From Thamnaconus septentrionalis (lineage: Eukaryota > Chordata > Actinopteri > Tetraodontiformes > Monacanthidae), in NCBI GenBank assembly GCA_009823395.1, contig CM020510.1, positions 5,062,773 to 5,126,772 of the forward strand: 64,000 bases of DNA, given 5' to 3'. Both the position numbers and the translations under genes were made by a program. The notes beneath the pieces are model-generated. The model saw only the letters and a program-made list of their open reading frames with translations. It did no database searches and was not told the origin of the DNA. The first letter of the stretch is position 1. Every line of letters begins with the position of its first letter. Positions 51,758 through 61,939 of this stretch are shown here, one piece after another.

Positions 51758-52174
51758 CGCACGCCAAAGAGAGGATTGAGGACGGAGACACCTACTCACT
51801 CGGCTCGCAGGGCCAAGTCCCGCCGCCGTGTGGATGCTGCTGATAATGGTCGCAGCCAAGCGAGATAAAATGTCAATAGACATCAGAGCACCACTCCACT
51901 TGGCTGTTTGCTGATAACGCCAGCGCCGCTGATTATTTATTCCGGGGAATGTTACGGTCTTGAAATCAAAAAAAAAAAAGTGGGGGTGGGGGATTGGTAG
52001 CCCAGAATGATGCAAACTTTTTGGATGGCGGCCTCACTTCCTGTTTGCCCTTGCAGCCACAACACTGAGACAATGGCAATTTCCACACAGTCAAACTACT
52101 GATCAGCACTTTTTCTCCCTCTCCTTCATCCCTCTCTCACTTTCTTTTTCGTTTTTTTTTCTCTCTCTCTCTCG
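51757..52174. other. Unique non-coding stretch with no gene
   Basis: AAATGTCAATAGACATCAG and CGCTGATTATTTATTCC around 51868-51944 are regulatory-looking. A-run 51969-51979. CTCTCTCTCTCTC at 52161-52173. No exon. Confidence 0.4.
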
Positions 52175-52340
52175 GTCCCTCTCGCCCGGGCTAATGCTAA
52201 TTAATAAGGCGCACGGAGCGTCAACCTCAGCCACGGCGAACAATCTTTAAAAAGACCATTTGGATGATGCAATTAGCCAGAGGACTCCGATGAGAGATAC
52301 ACGCAATCAAAGTGTGAAAAAGGAAGGGAGGCGATATAAA
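52175..52340. promoter_or_regulatory. Candidate conserved non-coding element
   Basis: GGGCTAATGCTAATTAATAAG (contains ATTAAT plus TAATTA), CGGCGAACAATCTTTAAAAAG (ACAAT SOX-like), ACCATTTGGATGATGC (E-box-like CATTTGG) and GCAATTAGCCAGAGG, then ATACACGCAATCAAAGTG. Repeat-free. Ends at purine-rich DNA (52340-52430). Confidence 0.45.
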
Positions 52341-53501
52341 GCACTTGCTGGGGGGATAGAGAGGGAGTCGGGGGTGGAGAGGAGGGAAGGAAGGGGGGTG
52401 GAAAAAAAGCAGATGCTGCAAAAGGAGAAAAAAAATATAAAAAGGATCTTCAAAGGGAGGGATGAGGAGGGAAAACCCAGGAGAGGGAGCTGCGGGAGCA
52501 CTTGCCTTCTCAGGCAGAAATGTGACAGTGCTCCTCCCGGACTGAGGAAGACATAAAGAGCCAATGAGCAGCAGGGGAGAGTCGTTCTGCTTCCTCATTC
52601 ACTTCTCACCCCGTCGTTTCTCTTTTATTCTCTTTTAGTGGCGCTGTAATGTTGGAGCAGAAAAGAAGGCCAGAGCAACGTGTGCACAGTAATTAAAAAT
52701 TGGCGGTGACCCGAGTTTTAAAGAGGAGCTGGTCGGAATCTGACGGACGCTAAAATCAAACGGTCACCGTGCTTTGTGTTTCCCATCAGCAGCATCATGA
52801 GTTCCATGTTGCCGCTGGCGTCACTGCTTCTGCGTGACAGGTCAGGCAGGTGTAGGTGCTTTAATGTTGTTGCATATTGCTGCACAGGAAAAAAATAAAA
52901 CAAAACTGTGCATTGGCAACAATCCCAAATGGTTGTGGTTCAGCTTATTACACCATGTGTGTAAACCTAAAGGATGTTTTCTGTTGTGTGGCTTTCACAT
53001 TCATGAGGGGACAATTGGTGAAAATAGCTCCAAATTGAAGCCATGACAGAGATTCTGTTGTTGACGATGTTTGAAAAACAATGGCAGCACTGAAATACAC
53101 TGTTGCAGAATAACACACCAAAACAAAAGTACTGGCAGGAAGAGGAGCAGTTTGGTTTGACTCATAAATCATTAACCATGTTTTTTGTGTATTTGCGTTG
53201 TTATTATTTGTGTGTGTTTTTCCTGTTTCAGAGTTATTTGACAGAGCACAAATTTTATTTTTGGTAAACAATAAAATGCTCAATAAATATATAAATAAAA
53301 ATCCACTGCCAACAAGATTAGAGGTGAATCTACACAAATCCGAGTCCCCAGTCAGTATCTGATTAAAAGCAGGGCCTCAATTATTAACGCGCACCAGTGA
53401 AAAAATATTTTTAAGGTGTTTGTCACCGTCCTGCAGAAAATTTAGAACAACCCTCTGTTGAATTATGTATCCTTTTTAGAGGTGCCGTTTGAGAAAAACA
53501 G
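52341..53501. other. Non-coding stretch with no gene
   Basis: Purine-rich 52360-52490. A 98-codon plus-strand frame (52260-52556) and opposite frames result from that bias. Unique DNA follows, with CTCAATTATTAACGCGCACC near 53375 resembling regulatory DNA. No exon recognised. Confidence 0.4.
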
Positions 53502-53514
53502 TGACACCTAGTGG
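53502..53514 (-). promoter_or_regulatory. CTCF-like core (12 of 13)
   Basis: Minus-strand CCACTAGGTGTCA differs from CCASYAGRKGGCR only at base 11. CACCTAGTGG-type strings are also common in old teleost repeats. Confidence 0.3.
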
Positions 53515-53605
53515 TGGGGATTATGACCAACCCCCCCTAAATGATACTGACCAACAGAGTGTCCAGCCCTGTTTATAGATAAGCTATTATTTATGAATAT
53601 AACAT

Positions 53606-53700
53606 GCTGTGTTGCCTCACACCAAGAAGGTTGTGGGTTGTATTCCCCGGGGCCTGGTTCAGTTCTCCAGCAAACCTTGGCAACCCTGAGTGAGTGCAGG
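53606..53700 (-). mobile_element. Fragment of teleost interspersed repeat, reverse orientation
   Basis: GTGTTGCCTCACACCAAGAAG, GGTTGTGGGTTGTATTCCCC and GGGGCCTG are the reverse-oriented 3' blocks of the family at 31637 and 46990 (there read as GCAACCTTG and CTTGCTGTGAGG). After about 53660 the resemblance fades except for GGAGAACGG and CTTCTCC traces. The GGGTTGTATTCCCC core is tRNA B-box-like, which might hint at a tRNA-derived ancestry; not established. Confidence 0.6.
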
Positions 53701-54679
53701 AGAACGGCTGCTTCTCCTTGAGGAATATGCGTCTTGTTTCAGAAGCAAGACACCGTTAACATTTTAACAGCAAAAGTTGGACATCACGGATGAAAATGGA
53801 CTGCCGAGTTTTCATCCCGGCACACAAGCGACATGACAACATTTTGTGTTTTCCTTCCGTTGAGTTTATTCTCCACTGGCGAGCACAGCCGTCGGCTTGG
53901 ATTCTCATCCTCTCTGGAACTCTGGCGTCGTAACGTGGATAAGAAAAACGTCTCCAGAGACTCCGCAGACAAAAGTGGAAAATGGGTCAAGGTTCAGCTT
54001 TGGGTGAACTCTTCCTTTCAGCGTCACATTTGACTGTGATCCGCCGATGTTGTTTCTCACTCAAAAGTAGGTGAAGTACTGGCGCGCGCACCGCCGCATC
54101 AGAGGATCAAAAACGACGCGCAGCGTTTCATGATCCGATTAAGATGCATCACCACAACCTCGGCGTTGCAAAGAGGCCGCGCACGGACGACTCAACCGGC
54201 AGCGTTAATGCATCTCGTTACGGCCGAGAAGAGGAGCTGGACGCTAAAGGACAGACGGCTTTTTAATGGCGGCGACACTTAACGGCGTCCGGTTTCATTT
54301 GATTTGTTATTTCAACACTTTTAGCGCCAAGGTTAACGAGGGAGGATCAATCACCGCTCTTTTTACAGTGACGGACCCACGCAGGCATAAAACGCCGTGA
54401 AGGGGTCGACTTGGAAAATGCACAGAAATATGACTTTATAAAAAGGGGTCAAAAACATCCTGCAGTCGGTTTATTTAGATTGAAAAAAAAATAAGGAAAT
54501 AAAAAAAAAAGTGATGGCAATGCACAAAGGCAGCCGCTGTTAAATGCCGTGGATACCATTTTAAAGGCTGTCTAGCGAGAACACGCTTGAATGCCAGTGC
54601 GTTTGGTTGTGACTCCAAAAGTGAAAAACACATTTAAGTGTAAAGTCAAATAAAATTGAAAAAAAAAATGAAAAAGAGC
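53701..54679. other. Unique non-coding stretch with no gene
   Basis: 54080-54410 is CpG-rich, with GATTAAGATGCATCACC and GCGTTAATGCATCTCG near 54135-54217 sharing ATGCATC. A-runs 54483-54511. No exon or element recognised. Confidence 0.4.
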
Positions 54680-54930
54680 AGAGTAAATTAGAAATCCCAT
54701 GCGTTTCGTCGTATCTGGCGAAGTCTTTCTGCTCCCGCTTCTCCGCTCTGAATTCTAATTCCATGCTCTTTCCCTCCGACAGAGCAGCGGGCCAAAAAAA
54801 CACTGAGAATTTTACACTTAATTAGCGCTTGCATGATCCTGACTCCAAATTCGCCATGACGAAGAGCCTTACAGTCTAATCCGCCCTCGCCGCTCTCGAC
54901 CTCTCACGTTTAAACAGGAGGGAGAGGAGC
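54680..54930. promoter_or_regulatory. Candidate conserved non-coding element
   Basis: AGTAAATTAGAAATCCCATGC, GAATTCTAATTCCATGCTC, ACACTTAATTAGCGCTTGC, TCCAAATTCGCCATGACG and CTTACAGTCTAATCCGCCC. CCATGC occurs twice about 60 bp apart. TTAATTAG (54819-54826) is a strong homeodomain core. Repeat-free. Confidence 0.45.
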
Positions 54931-55364
54931 CGCAAGCTGTTGTTCACCCGGCTGCCTTATGGCACCACGTGTCAGCATTTCAAATTTTCAGAACTAGAAA
55001 AACAAAAGAATCGTGGAGACTGTGGAACATGGTCAATGATCCATGATTCACCAAAGTGTTGGCTCCACCCCTCGGAGATTGCCTTGTCTTTGTCCCCTTC
55101 CAGACATGTAGAATATACAGTATCTTTATTTTACTCTATCTCCACCACAAGTCTAGAGACAGATGCACAGCTGGAACTACATTCCAGACATGCGGTCTTG
55201 GTGGAGTGATTTTGATGAAAACAAAAAGTGAAAAACTTGTGAAAAGGTTGAACTGGCCCTTTAAGCAGAGCAGAAGAGTTGATGTCTGGCTCTTGACTTG
55301 ATCGACTGCTTCACCTGCGTGTTTCCATGGACATGCGGCGCGACGTGTTTGCTCGCATTCTCTT
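54931..55364. other. Unique non-coding stretch with no gene
   Basis: GCTCCACCCCTCGG near 55061 is GC-box/CACCC-like. Otherwise no recognisable feature. Short frames have no domain. Confidence 0.45.
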
Positions 55365-55390
55365 AATATTTCACTCTCAGGTGAAATATT
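55365..55390. repeat. Perfect 10-bp dyad, AATATTTCAC...GTGAAATATT
   Basis: The arms at 55365-55374 and 55381-55390 are exact reverse complements with the 6-nt spacer TCTCAG. It continues into CATGAGCCGCTGCTTG, unique sequence of regulatory appearance. TTTCAC on each arm resembles a half-site; a dimeric factor site or RNA hairpin are both possible. Confidence 0.85.
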
Positions 55391-55741
55391 CATGAGCCGC
55401 TGCTTGTAAATGCCTCGTCCTATTTTACAATAAAGAGGACGAAAAAAATAAATAAACCAAAAAAACAATGCGAGAGCCTTGAAGGAGCTGTTTGGGACGG
55501 TGTTGGATGCTGTTCCGCTGCTTCTATTTAGGTCCAGGATGTGTTTTATTGACAATGAGGGAGCAAAAAAAAAAAAAAAAAAAGTGTAAACGCAATGCGA
55601 TTGTCTTATTTATCTCTTGTCAATTTGGCACTGCAGTCCTCAAAAACACTGACGCTGCCTCCACATTAGTCAGCTTGGCAAGTTTGGTGTTTGCTGCCGA
55701 GTATTTTTGGAAGCTGCTATGTGTAGATACACACTCACTGC
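55391..55741. other. Non-coding stretch with A-run
   Basis: A-run of 19 at 55565-55583. No gene. Confidence 0.5.
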
Positions 55742-55767
55742 TGTGTGTGTGTGTGTGTGTGTGTGTG
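55742..55767. repeat. (TG)n microsatellite
   Basis: About 13 TG units. Confidence 0.95.
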
Positions 55768-56025
55768 CATACGTCAGTGCCGCCAAACCACAATGGCTGG
55801 CTTTTAATAAAGGGACTCTTTGAATAAGAAGGCTGTGATAACTGAAAGCGCCGTCTTTCTGTTGTTTTGCCTGCGTTTTTTTTTTCTTCCCCTTCTTTTG
55901 TTTTATTGTCGTCAGTCGATTCTGTCGCTGGCTGCTTCGCCGCGCTTTCAATTTCCTCCCCTTATTCCCGATGCCTCACCGTCTATTTTTGACTGTCCTT
56001 CATTTGGCGGTTAGCGGGGGGGAGG
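55768..56025. other. Non-coding stretch with T-rich part
   Basis: T-rich 55877-55905, otherwise unique. No gene. Confidence 0.5.
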
Positions 56026-56070
56026 GTGTGTGTGTGTGTGTGTGTGTGTGTAGGGGGTGAAGGGGGGGGG
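56026..56070. repeat. (TG)n followed by G-rich tract
   Basis: About 13 TG units to 56051, then TAGGGGGTGAAGGGGGGGGG. Confidence 0.92.
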
Positions 56071-57109
56071 CTCTTCTGTCATTCATCCAAGTGATTTATT
56101 GTGGGTTCCAATGGCTCCCTCAGCATCCACAGCATTGTTTTGCCTTTTGATTTGTATCAAACATGCGAGCGCGCACTCTGCAATTTCTCTTCCCCATCGC
56201 AGTTTTTAACCTGAAAAAGCAGCAGAGCTGAATTTTCTCGCTGTGTCGGCTGTTTTTTTTTTGTTTTTTTTCCTCCTCTTTGGTGCTAGAATGATCGCCA
56301 GAACTTTCCCGCTCCTGCATCTTACAGAGCGCTACAGTGTGCTAATCAAACCCACTGAAGTAATGCAAAGTCTTGACTGCGTCACATCACATCGTCTTTC
56401 ATCAGTTAGATTAATTAGATTTCAAGTCGTGAATCTGGTAGAGGTGTCTTGAAAAACTCCCAGTATGCATGACTAAAAGGAGCCCAGGAACAAAAACCCA
56501 CTCTAGTTACAGAACCAAAAGTGGACAAACGCCTCATTCGACACCAAACAAAAACAAATAATTAAATGAAATAAAAACATCTCCGTCACAAACACCAAGT
56601 AACAAACCGTCCATACGTGCTGCTGTTCCTGGCTTCTCAGGCCCTTCCTCTGATTGCTGCAAAACACCCACAGGTGCACGAGGTGCTGCACCAATCAGGC
56701 TCTAGAATGAGAGCAGAGCTGGAGGATGGAGCAGGTGTACGGGACAAAGTCTTGGTTGGCAGCTGGTGCTCGTCAGAAGTCGCTGCTTGTACCAGTTGGA
56801 CCAATAGGAAGCCCTGTGTTAACAACACAAGGCTGGTGGATGTTTTCCACTGATCCTCCAACTTCAAAGTGCTTTCTGTCATTAATGCAATGACGTACGT
56901 GTGTTTGTAGTGGGTTTTTTTTGTTGTTTTTTTTTCCCATGATAGAACATTTAATTTAATGTGAACCCAGCTGATTAAGAGGGTAAAAAAAAAGTTCATT
57001 TATTTCCACCATTGAGAAACATTTTGATATAAAATCAATGTTCACACCAACAATCTCTGGCTTTCTGCATTGAAATGTTCAACGAGCAGCTTCGCTCCAT
57101 CCTCGTTTC
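56071..57109. other. Unique non-coding stretch with no gene
   Basis: T-runs 56252-56271 and 56916-56938. CTACAGTGTGCTAATCAAACCC near 56330 and AGATTAATTAGATTTCAAG near 56408 are homeodomain-rich and may mark a small regulatory element. Open frames to 120 codons lack domains. Confidence 0.4.
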
Positions 57110-57310
57110 CCCCCCACTGCCCCGAGCTGCCCACCTATATAAATATTACATCTCAAATAAAACTTCCAGCGGGTTAGAGAGTCAATATCCATAATCCTGT
57201 GCGGGCAAAAAACGGCGAGCCGTCTCCTTGTTGCTGCTACCAAACAAAAATCCGATTGCGAGCCTGAGCCGGGATTGCAGCAAAAAGTAGATAAATTGAT
57301 CACTCGGAGC
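57110..57310. promoter_or_regulatory. Candidate conserved element with TATA-like string
   Basis: CCACCTATATAAATATTAC contains TATATAAA near 57136, but no exon, CpG island or initiator follows, so an enhancer reading is preferred. Further right: CTCAAATAAAACTTCCAGC, GTCAATATCCATAATCC and GATAAATTGATCACTCGG. Unique throughout. Confidence 0.35.
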
Positions 57311-57857
57311 GGCTCCAGGAAACTGTAAAAGAAAGAAACAAGAAAACATGTTTTATTGTGCGGTCGAAGCGGTGGATGAGAGCACTAACAGCCAAATCTC
57401 TACGACTGTTCTACAGTCGACTGTTCCGCACATTCACAAAGGGCCCTGGAGGTGTCCCGGCCAGAACTTTATTGATTTGGTATTAAACTTGCTGAAAGTT
57501 TGAAGTTGTGGCTCCAAAACACAAAACAGGACGAAAATAGTGAGCAAACAGTCCCGGAGATACATTTTCCTTCCGGTTGATCCAGCAGAAGATGGTCCTC
57601 GGTGGTCATGAAGGTATGAACACAGTCAGACACAGCATCCAGGTTGGCCGTAATCACTGCCTGGAACGTTCATGTGAAGCTGGATGGATCCATGTTCTCA
57701 TCGTATTGACACCAAATTCCGACCCTTTATTCCCACTGCAGAATTCCAATCTCAGGTTGTGTCCTCCCAACCTTCTGTCCTCAAGTGTTAGTGGTGAATT
57801 TCCAGTTCTCAGCGGCCTTGAGCGCCACCCAGTGTGCTTTCGCTTCTTCACATCCAA
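57311..57857. other. Unique non-coding stretch with no gene
   Basis: GACTGTTCTACAGTCGACTG at about 57403-57422 is a partly palindromic string. A 169-codon plus-strand frame (57577-58086) crosses this region with no recognised domain. No gene. Confidence 0.4.
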
Positions 57858-57870
57858 CCACCAGGGGGCC
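57858..57870 (+). promoter_or_regulatory. CTCF-like core (12 of 13)
   Basis: CCACCAGGGGGCC differs from CCASYAGRKGGCR only at the last base. Confidence 0.4.
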
Positions 57871-58729
57871 CTCTTCCAGCCCGTTCTCTTGCGCCCACCT
57901 TGTCATCCTCCCGCAGTATTTTTCTGCAGACTGACGCCTCGTCCCGGCTGTCCAGACGAGCTCCACTGCCAAACACAACTCAAACGTGGTGGCAGTGGCC
58001 GTCTGCACAGTCTGGTGCACAGAGACAGAAAAAAAATAAATGGAAAGTACAAAGTGAAAAAAAAGGAGAGATGGACACAAATCTGAAATGACATTTAATC
58101 ATCAACAGTATGGGAAAATGAAATTAGTGCAAATTTACTAGACCAGAAAATCAAAATATTAGATTTATAAAAAATTTAGAAACTTCTTTCTGGCCTTTGG
58201 CAAGACCGGTTGGCTCTGACATTTGGACATTTTGGTCTTTAGTCAATCAAGGAAAAATATTCGCCAGAAGACCCCACAGTGGACTGGGACACTTCTGAAG
58301 CCAGACAGCAAACAGGAAGTGGAGCGTGACCCTGCGAGCACATCACAAGAAGACCAGACGACCACTGTCAACGTCAGGGTCAGGAATGACAAGACGGCAA
58401 TTTGTGTAGAAATATATATATTTTTTCTTTTAATGATAGAACCTAGAGAATCCTGTAAGTCTAATGGGTTCCTACTGTGACGTGTTCCACTCTGATCCAG
58501 AGACAAAGTGCCGGCGACTGACCTTCAGTGTGTTCTCTGATGGATGTTGTGCTCTTGTTTCGTCGATTTTCAGCTGTTAAGTAAATAACTCTGGCATTTG
58601 GAAAGAACCAGTCTTACAATAAAGTGACCTTCCTTTTGCCTTCAAATTCTTGAACCCATTTTTCTGCTTCTCCTCGTCCTTCTGGTTATAGGCCAAATGT
58701 GTTTTGTGAGTTAAAAATGGAAAATCTCT
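57871..58729. other. Unique non-coding stretch with no gene
   Basis: A-rich 58027-58062, short AT string at 58411-58419. No exon. Some strings (GGAAGTGGAGCGTGACCC near 58315) are unremarkable. Confidence 0.45.
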
Positions 58730-59110
58730 CAAAATCTTTATTTGTTCTCACCTCACGCTTGTATGTAAATTGCTCATCGATTTTCCCAGCGAGCTCGGCT
58801 TCGTTGCCTGTGTAACAGGCACTCGTTCCGAAGCCGTAAAGATTCATTTTTGTTTGGCCAATTTATTGAAGTATCCGAAGCTGCCGTGTTTAGCGCTTCC
58901 ACTGTTTGCTCGCCGTGCCCTTGATAGCTGCTGAAAGAATTTTTGTAAGGCAATGTATCGAAGGGAGGGTAATAAGAATAAAATAAAAGTTAAAGGAAGG
59001 CAGCCTTTGAATAGAACCCTGTTTACCTCTGTATAGATAGCGAGGACATTTTTCTGCTTGATTCAAAGCCAGTTTGAACAGGCTGAGAAACTCATCCGCC
59101 AATATTGATT
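58730..59110. promoter_or_regulatory. Candidate conserved non-coding element
   Basis: GTATGTAAATTGCTCATCG, ATTTTCCCAGCGAGC, CGTAAAGATTCATTTTTG, GGCCAATTTATTGAAG (CCAAT-like) and GTGTTTAGCGCTTCC, then AAGGCAATGTATCGAAGGG and GCCAATATTGATTTC (contains AATATT and a CCAAT-like core). Nearly 400 bp of unique DNA ending at T-rich sequence. Confidence 0.4.
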
Positions 59111-59489
59111 TCATTTTTTTCTTCCCTTTCTCCCCAGTTTTTTTTTTTTTTTTTTTCTTTCTGCTCTGCTGCCAATTACAGAGCACTGGATAATTGCCTG
59201 TAGGTTGAAAGGCAGCGCTCTGCACGTCTTCTTTGGAAATACCTTCATATTGTTGGAGATTAAAAACTAAAAATAAAAGGCATAAAAAAAACAACAACGG
59301 TGGAGAGAGAGAGAGAGTGAATTCACCGGGTATGTATGCCTCTTTGCGTATCTCTGGTCTTAAAGTTTTCTCTGTGAGGACACACACACACACACCAAGG
59401 CCAAGAGAAGAGCAGCGTTCCGGCCAGCAGAGTCACAGATGGCCTGGATGACGGGTCGAGTTAACCAGAAGAAAAGATGTATATTCAGA
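59111..59489. other. T-run then short unique element
   Basis: T-run 59138-59156. GCCAATTACAGAGCACTGG and GATAATTGCCTGTAGG at 59171-59204 read like a fragment of regulatory DNA. (CA)n 59381-59395. No gene. Confidence 0.4.
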
Positions 59490-60240
59490 CTGCAATAAAC
59501 AAAGAAGGGATAAAATTAAGAAAACAACAATAACAACAAACTGCTCTCTGTTTGTAGATTTCAAACAACCATCTGTGGGAGCCTTTCAATCCCAAAGCAT
59601 CTGGATACGTTCCCGAATCTGAGAAAAAATCAAGGCTCTGTATGATGTGGGTGAGTTTCCCCACTGTGATATCCACAAAACCGCAATGTGTACCTTGTAT
59701 AAATGTGTATTAAACATTTTATGATGATATGCATTGGCTTCAGTCCACCGTTATGTTTTCAAAGTAAGAAGCCTCAGTAAATACCTGGACCTTTATTTCC
59801 TGTTCACATTAATGCAAATAAATCCCATTACATCTCTGATGCTTTACACTCATGGATAAAGTGGTTGAAATTATAGCCTTTACAAGGCAACCACTGTCCG
59901 TAAACTAATGCATTTAAAATGAGTCAGGCCCTGGAATCATTTATTTTTACCTCCTATGTATTTACTCCCACATGTCGGCTTTACATGGAACGAGCAAACG
60001 TTGCCCTCAGCTCCCGACTCTCTGCACAATTTAAATTGCAACACATGCAAAAGGCGAGGGATTGGTAAGAGGGATGTCAGAGGAATGAAAAGATAGAAGG
60101 AAGAGAGAAAAAAGCTTTCCTTCAAAGTGAGAAGTTGCATCAAGCATCAAGGGTGAAGGTGAAGACACAAAGGGATACGTTTGTTTCAGACCAGTCTGAC
60201 ATCTCATCCAAGTGTTGGTCAATTCTTTTACACCATTATT
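59490..60240. promoter_or_regulatory. Long candidate conserved non-coding element with octamer
   Basis: The longest repeat-free block of enhancer texture. It includes GGATACGTTCCCGAATCTG, CCACTGTGATATCCAC, GTATTAAACATTTTATGATG, CACATTAATGCAAATAAATCC with an exact octamer ATGCAAAT at 59812-59819, GTAAACTAATGCATTTAAAATG, and ACAATTTAAATTGCAACAC, which contains the palindrome CAATTTAAATTG. Octamer plus multiple TAAT cores fits POU/SOX-driven enhancers. Short frames have no domain. Confidence 0.5.
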
Positions 60241-60481
60241 ATTTTGTTTTGTTTTGATTTGTTTTTTCTCAGATCATGAAAACAACTGAGAGAATTATCC
60301 AAAATGATATGGCAAGTTCAGGTTCAAACAAACCTGTGGGGGGAAATGCCACCATTTTCTTGCAGAATGAAAACATGATATTCCACATGATATTACACCA
60401 TTCTCTGCCGCTCTGGCCATTATTTAACCTGACCAACAGATGGGAACAGATGAACTGGTTGTGACCGCGGCTCCATAATGG

Positions 60482-60484
<3 letters not shown>
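60241..60484. other. Unique non-coding stretch with no gene
   Basis: TTTTG repeats at 60242-60266, then unique DNA. No exon. Confidence 0.45.

Positions 60485-60557
<73 letters not shown>
60485..60557. repeat. (AT)n microsatellite
   Basis: About 36 uninterrupted AT units, third of the long AT arrays. Confidence 0.97.
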
Positions 60558-60559
<2 letters not shown>

Positions 60560-60779
60560 TTCATGATTGTTTTAAAACTTCTAACACTGGTTGCTCAGCT
60601 GTTAGCGATAGGGATTTTTTTTTCTCCCTTCTATTTATCCCCGCATACGTGTTAAACCGTTAGCATCATTCAAAACCCTTTTTTCCCTGGTTGGGACTGG
60701 GTTTCATAAAAGTGCCACTCATGCGGCCTCAAATGGCAGCGGCTCCCGCCATGGATGACAAGCGCTGTCACGATCTGAC
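60558..60779. other. Unique non-coding stretch
   Basis: 60660-60780 has GTTTCATAAAAGTGCCACTC (CATAAA core) and GGCAGCGGCTCCCGCC. May be a regulatory flank of the CpG-rich block that follows. No exon. Confidence 0.35.
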
Positions 60780-61200
60780 GGCGGCATCAGATCCTGTGAG
60801 GGGAGGGGAGGGGATGGATAATATAAAGCAGGGGGTTGTCTGACGCCACCGGTAGTTAGAGAGTCAATCAGGAGGGGATGGGGGGGCTTTGCCAACCTCC
60901 GAGGGTCACACAGCGCCCCCCGTCTGTCAGCCTAAAGCCCTGCGGCTCTGCCGCCGTGGCCTCAACCAACCCCACGGTGGGAGGACGGCGACCGCTAATG
61001 AGGAGGCTTTAGCTCGTTATTAGGCCGCCGCCGCTGCCACAGTCGATGACGGGGCCTTGAAAGAAGAGTCGAGGAGCCGGAGGGGGGTGAAGAAGAAGCT
61101 ACGACGGCGGCAGGGAGGGACGGGCGGCGCAGACTTCATCAAAAACCGCAGCGCTCAGCGCTCAACGGCTGGAGAGACAAAGGGAGGAAGGTAAATAAAG
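60780..61200 (+). promoter_or_regulatory. Candidate CpG-rich promoter and first non-coding exon
   Basis: CpG and GC density rise clearly here. ATATAAAG at 60820-60827 could be a TATA-type core. About 360 bp downstream AGGGAGGAAG/GTAAAT at 61190/61191 resembles a splice donor, so a first exon from about 60850 to 61190 is conceivable. No long open frame follows, so it would be a 5' untranslated exon. CpG-rich enhancers look similar. The core match and donor are both weak. Confidence 0.25.
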
Positions 61201-61939
61201 AACAAAAAAAGGAACCGGACGGCTTTTAATACGACGCCTCCGTCCTCCTTCATCCCCACAGTCACACTAACTTCACGGCCTGCTATTATTATGTCGGGCT
61301 GAGTACTGTTTCATCTAGCGCTGGCCGAGGTTACATTTCCCAGCGTAAGGCACGCGCAGACACACAGACCGAGTTAGCTGAAACGCTAACACAGACGGAG
61401 AGGCCTCTTTGTTTTGTTGTGTTTTTTTTGTTTGGGTTGTTTTTTTTTCCCAGCGTATGTACATAATTTACGACACTCCGCTCGGCAAACTTATGAAATA
61501 ATGATGCCGGGGTCTGTTTACGATGCCGGCTGTCCGCGTTATTATTCTGGCACAAATATGAGAGAAGACAGCAATCAGGTCCCCTAAGTGGTACGCTTAA
61601 ACAATTTTGTTTGGTTTTCCTGCTGCCATTCAAACGGGTTGGTGGGTGGGTGGGGGGTGCATGAAGTGCTTTCAGCAGCACATTCCCTGGAGCTGGAGCT
61701 GTGGAACACAAGGACTTGGAAGGGGAGGCGAACCGCCGCCGCCGCCGCGCTGTTTGCACAGAAACACTCGAATTAGCGTGTTTGGAAGTGAGTAAAAGCC
61801 GCCCCGCTGATATTTGATGACAACAGCGACTCTCTGTCTGTTCGAGGGTGTCTCGTTTTATTGGGTGGTCGGCGCCAAATATACTTTATTTTTTTTGCTT
61901 CTACGCACCTTTCGTTTTCTCAGTTTTTCACACCAGTGC
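61201..61939. other. Unique CpG-containing stretch with no gene
   Basis: T-rich 61413-61450 and a GGTGGGTGGGTGGGG tract at 61640-61656. CGCCGCCGCCGCCGCGC near 61733. TAAGGCACGCG at 61346-61356 matches the start of miR-124 by 11 nt but lacks its hairpin. Open frames here have no domain. Confidence 0.4.

Noticed and set aside
53620..53665. tRNA gene suggested by a B-box-like string
   Set aside because: No A box, anticodon arm or acceptor stem pairing; it is part of an interspersed repeat.
57134..57143. TATATAAA as a promoter TATA box
   Set aside because: No CpG island, initiator, exon or downstream open frame; more likely AT-rich enhancer sequence.
57577..58086. 169-codon plus-strand open frame
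   Set aside because: No domain; overlaps opposite-strand frames of similar size; contains the CTCF-like core region and looks non-coding.
61346..61356. 11-nt match to the 5' end of miR-124 (TAAGGCACGCG)
   Set aside because: The match stops after 11 nt and no complementary arm or hairpin lies upstream, so it is a chance seed-length match.
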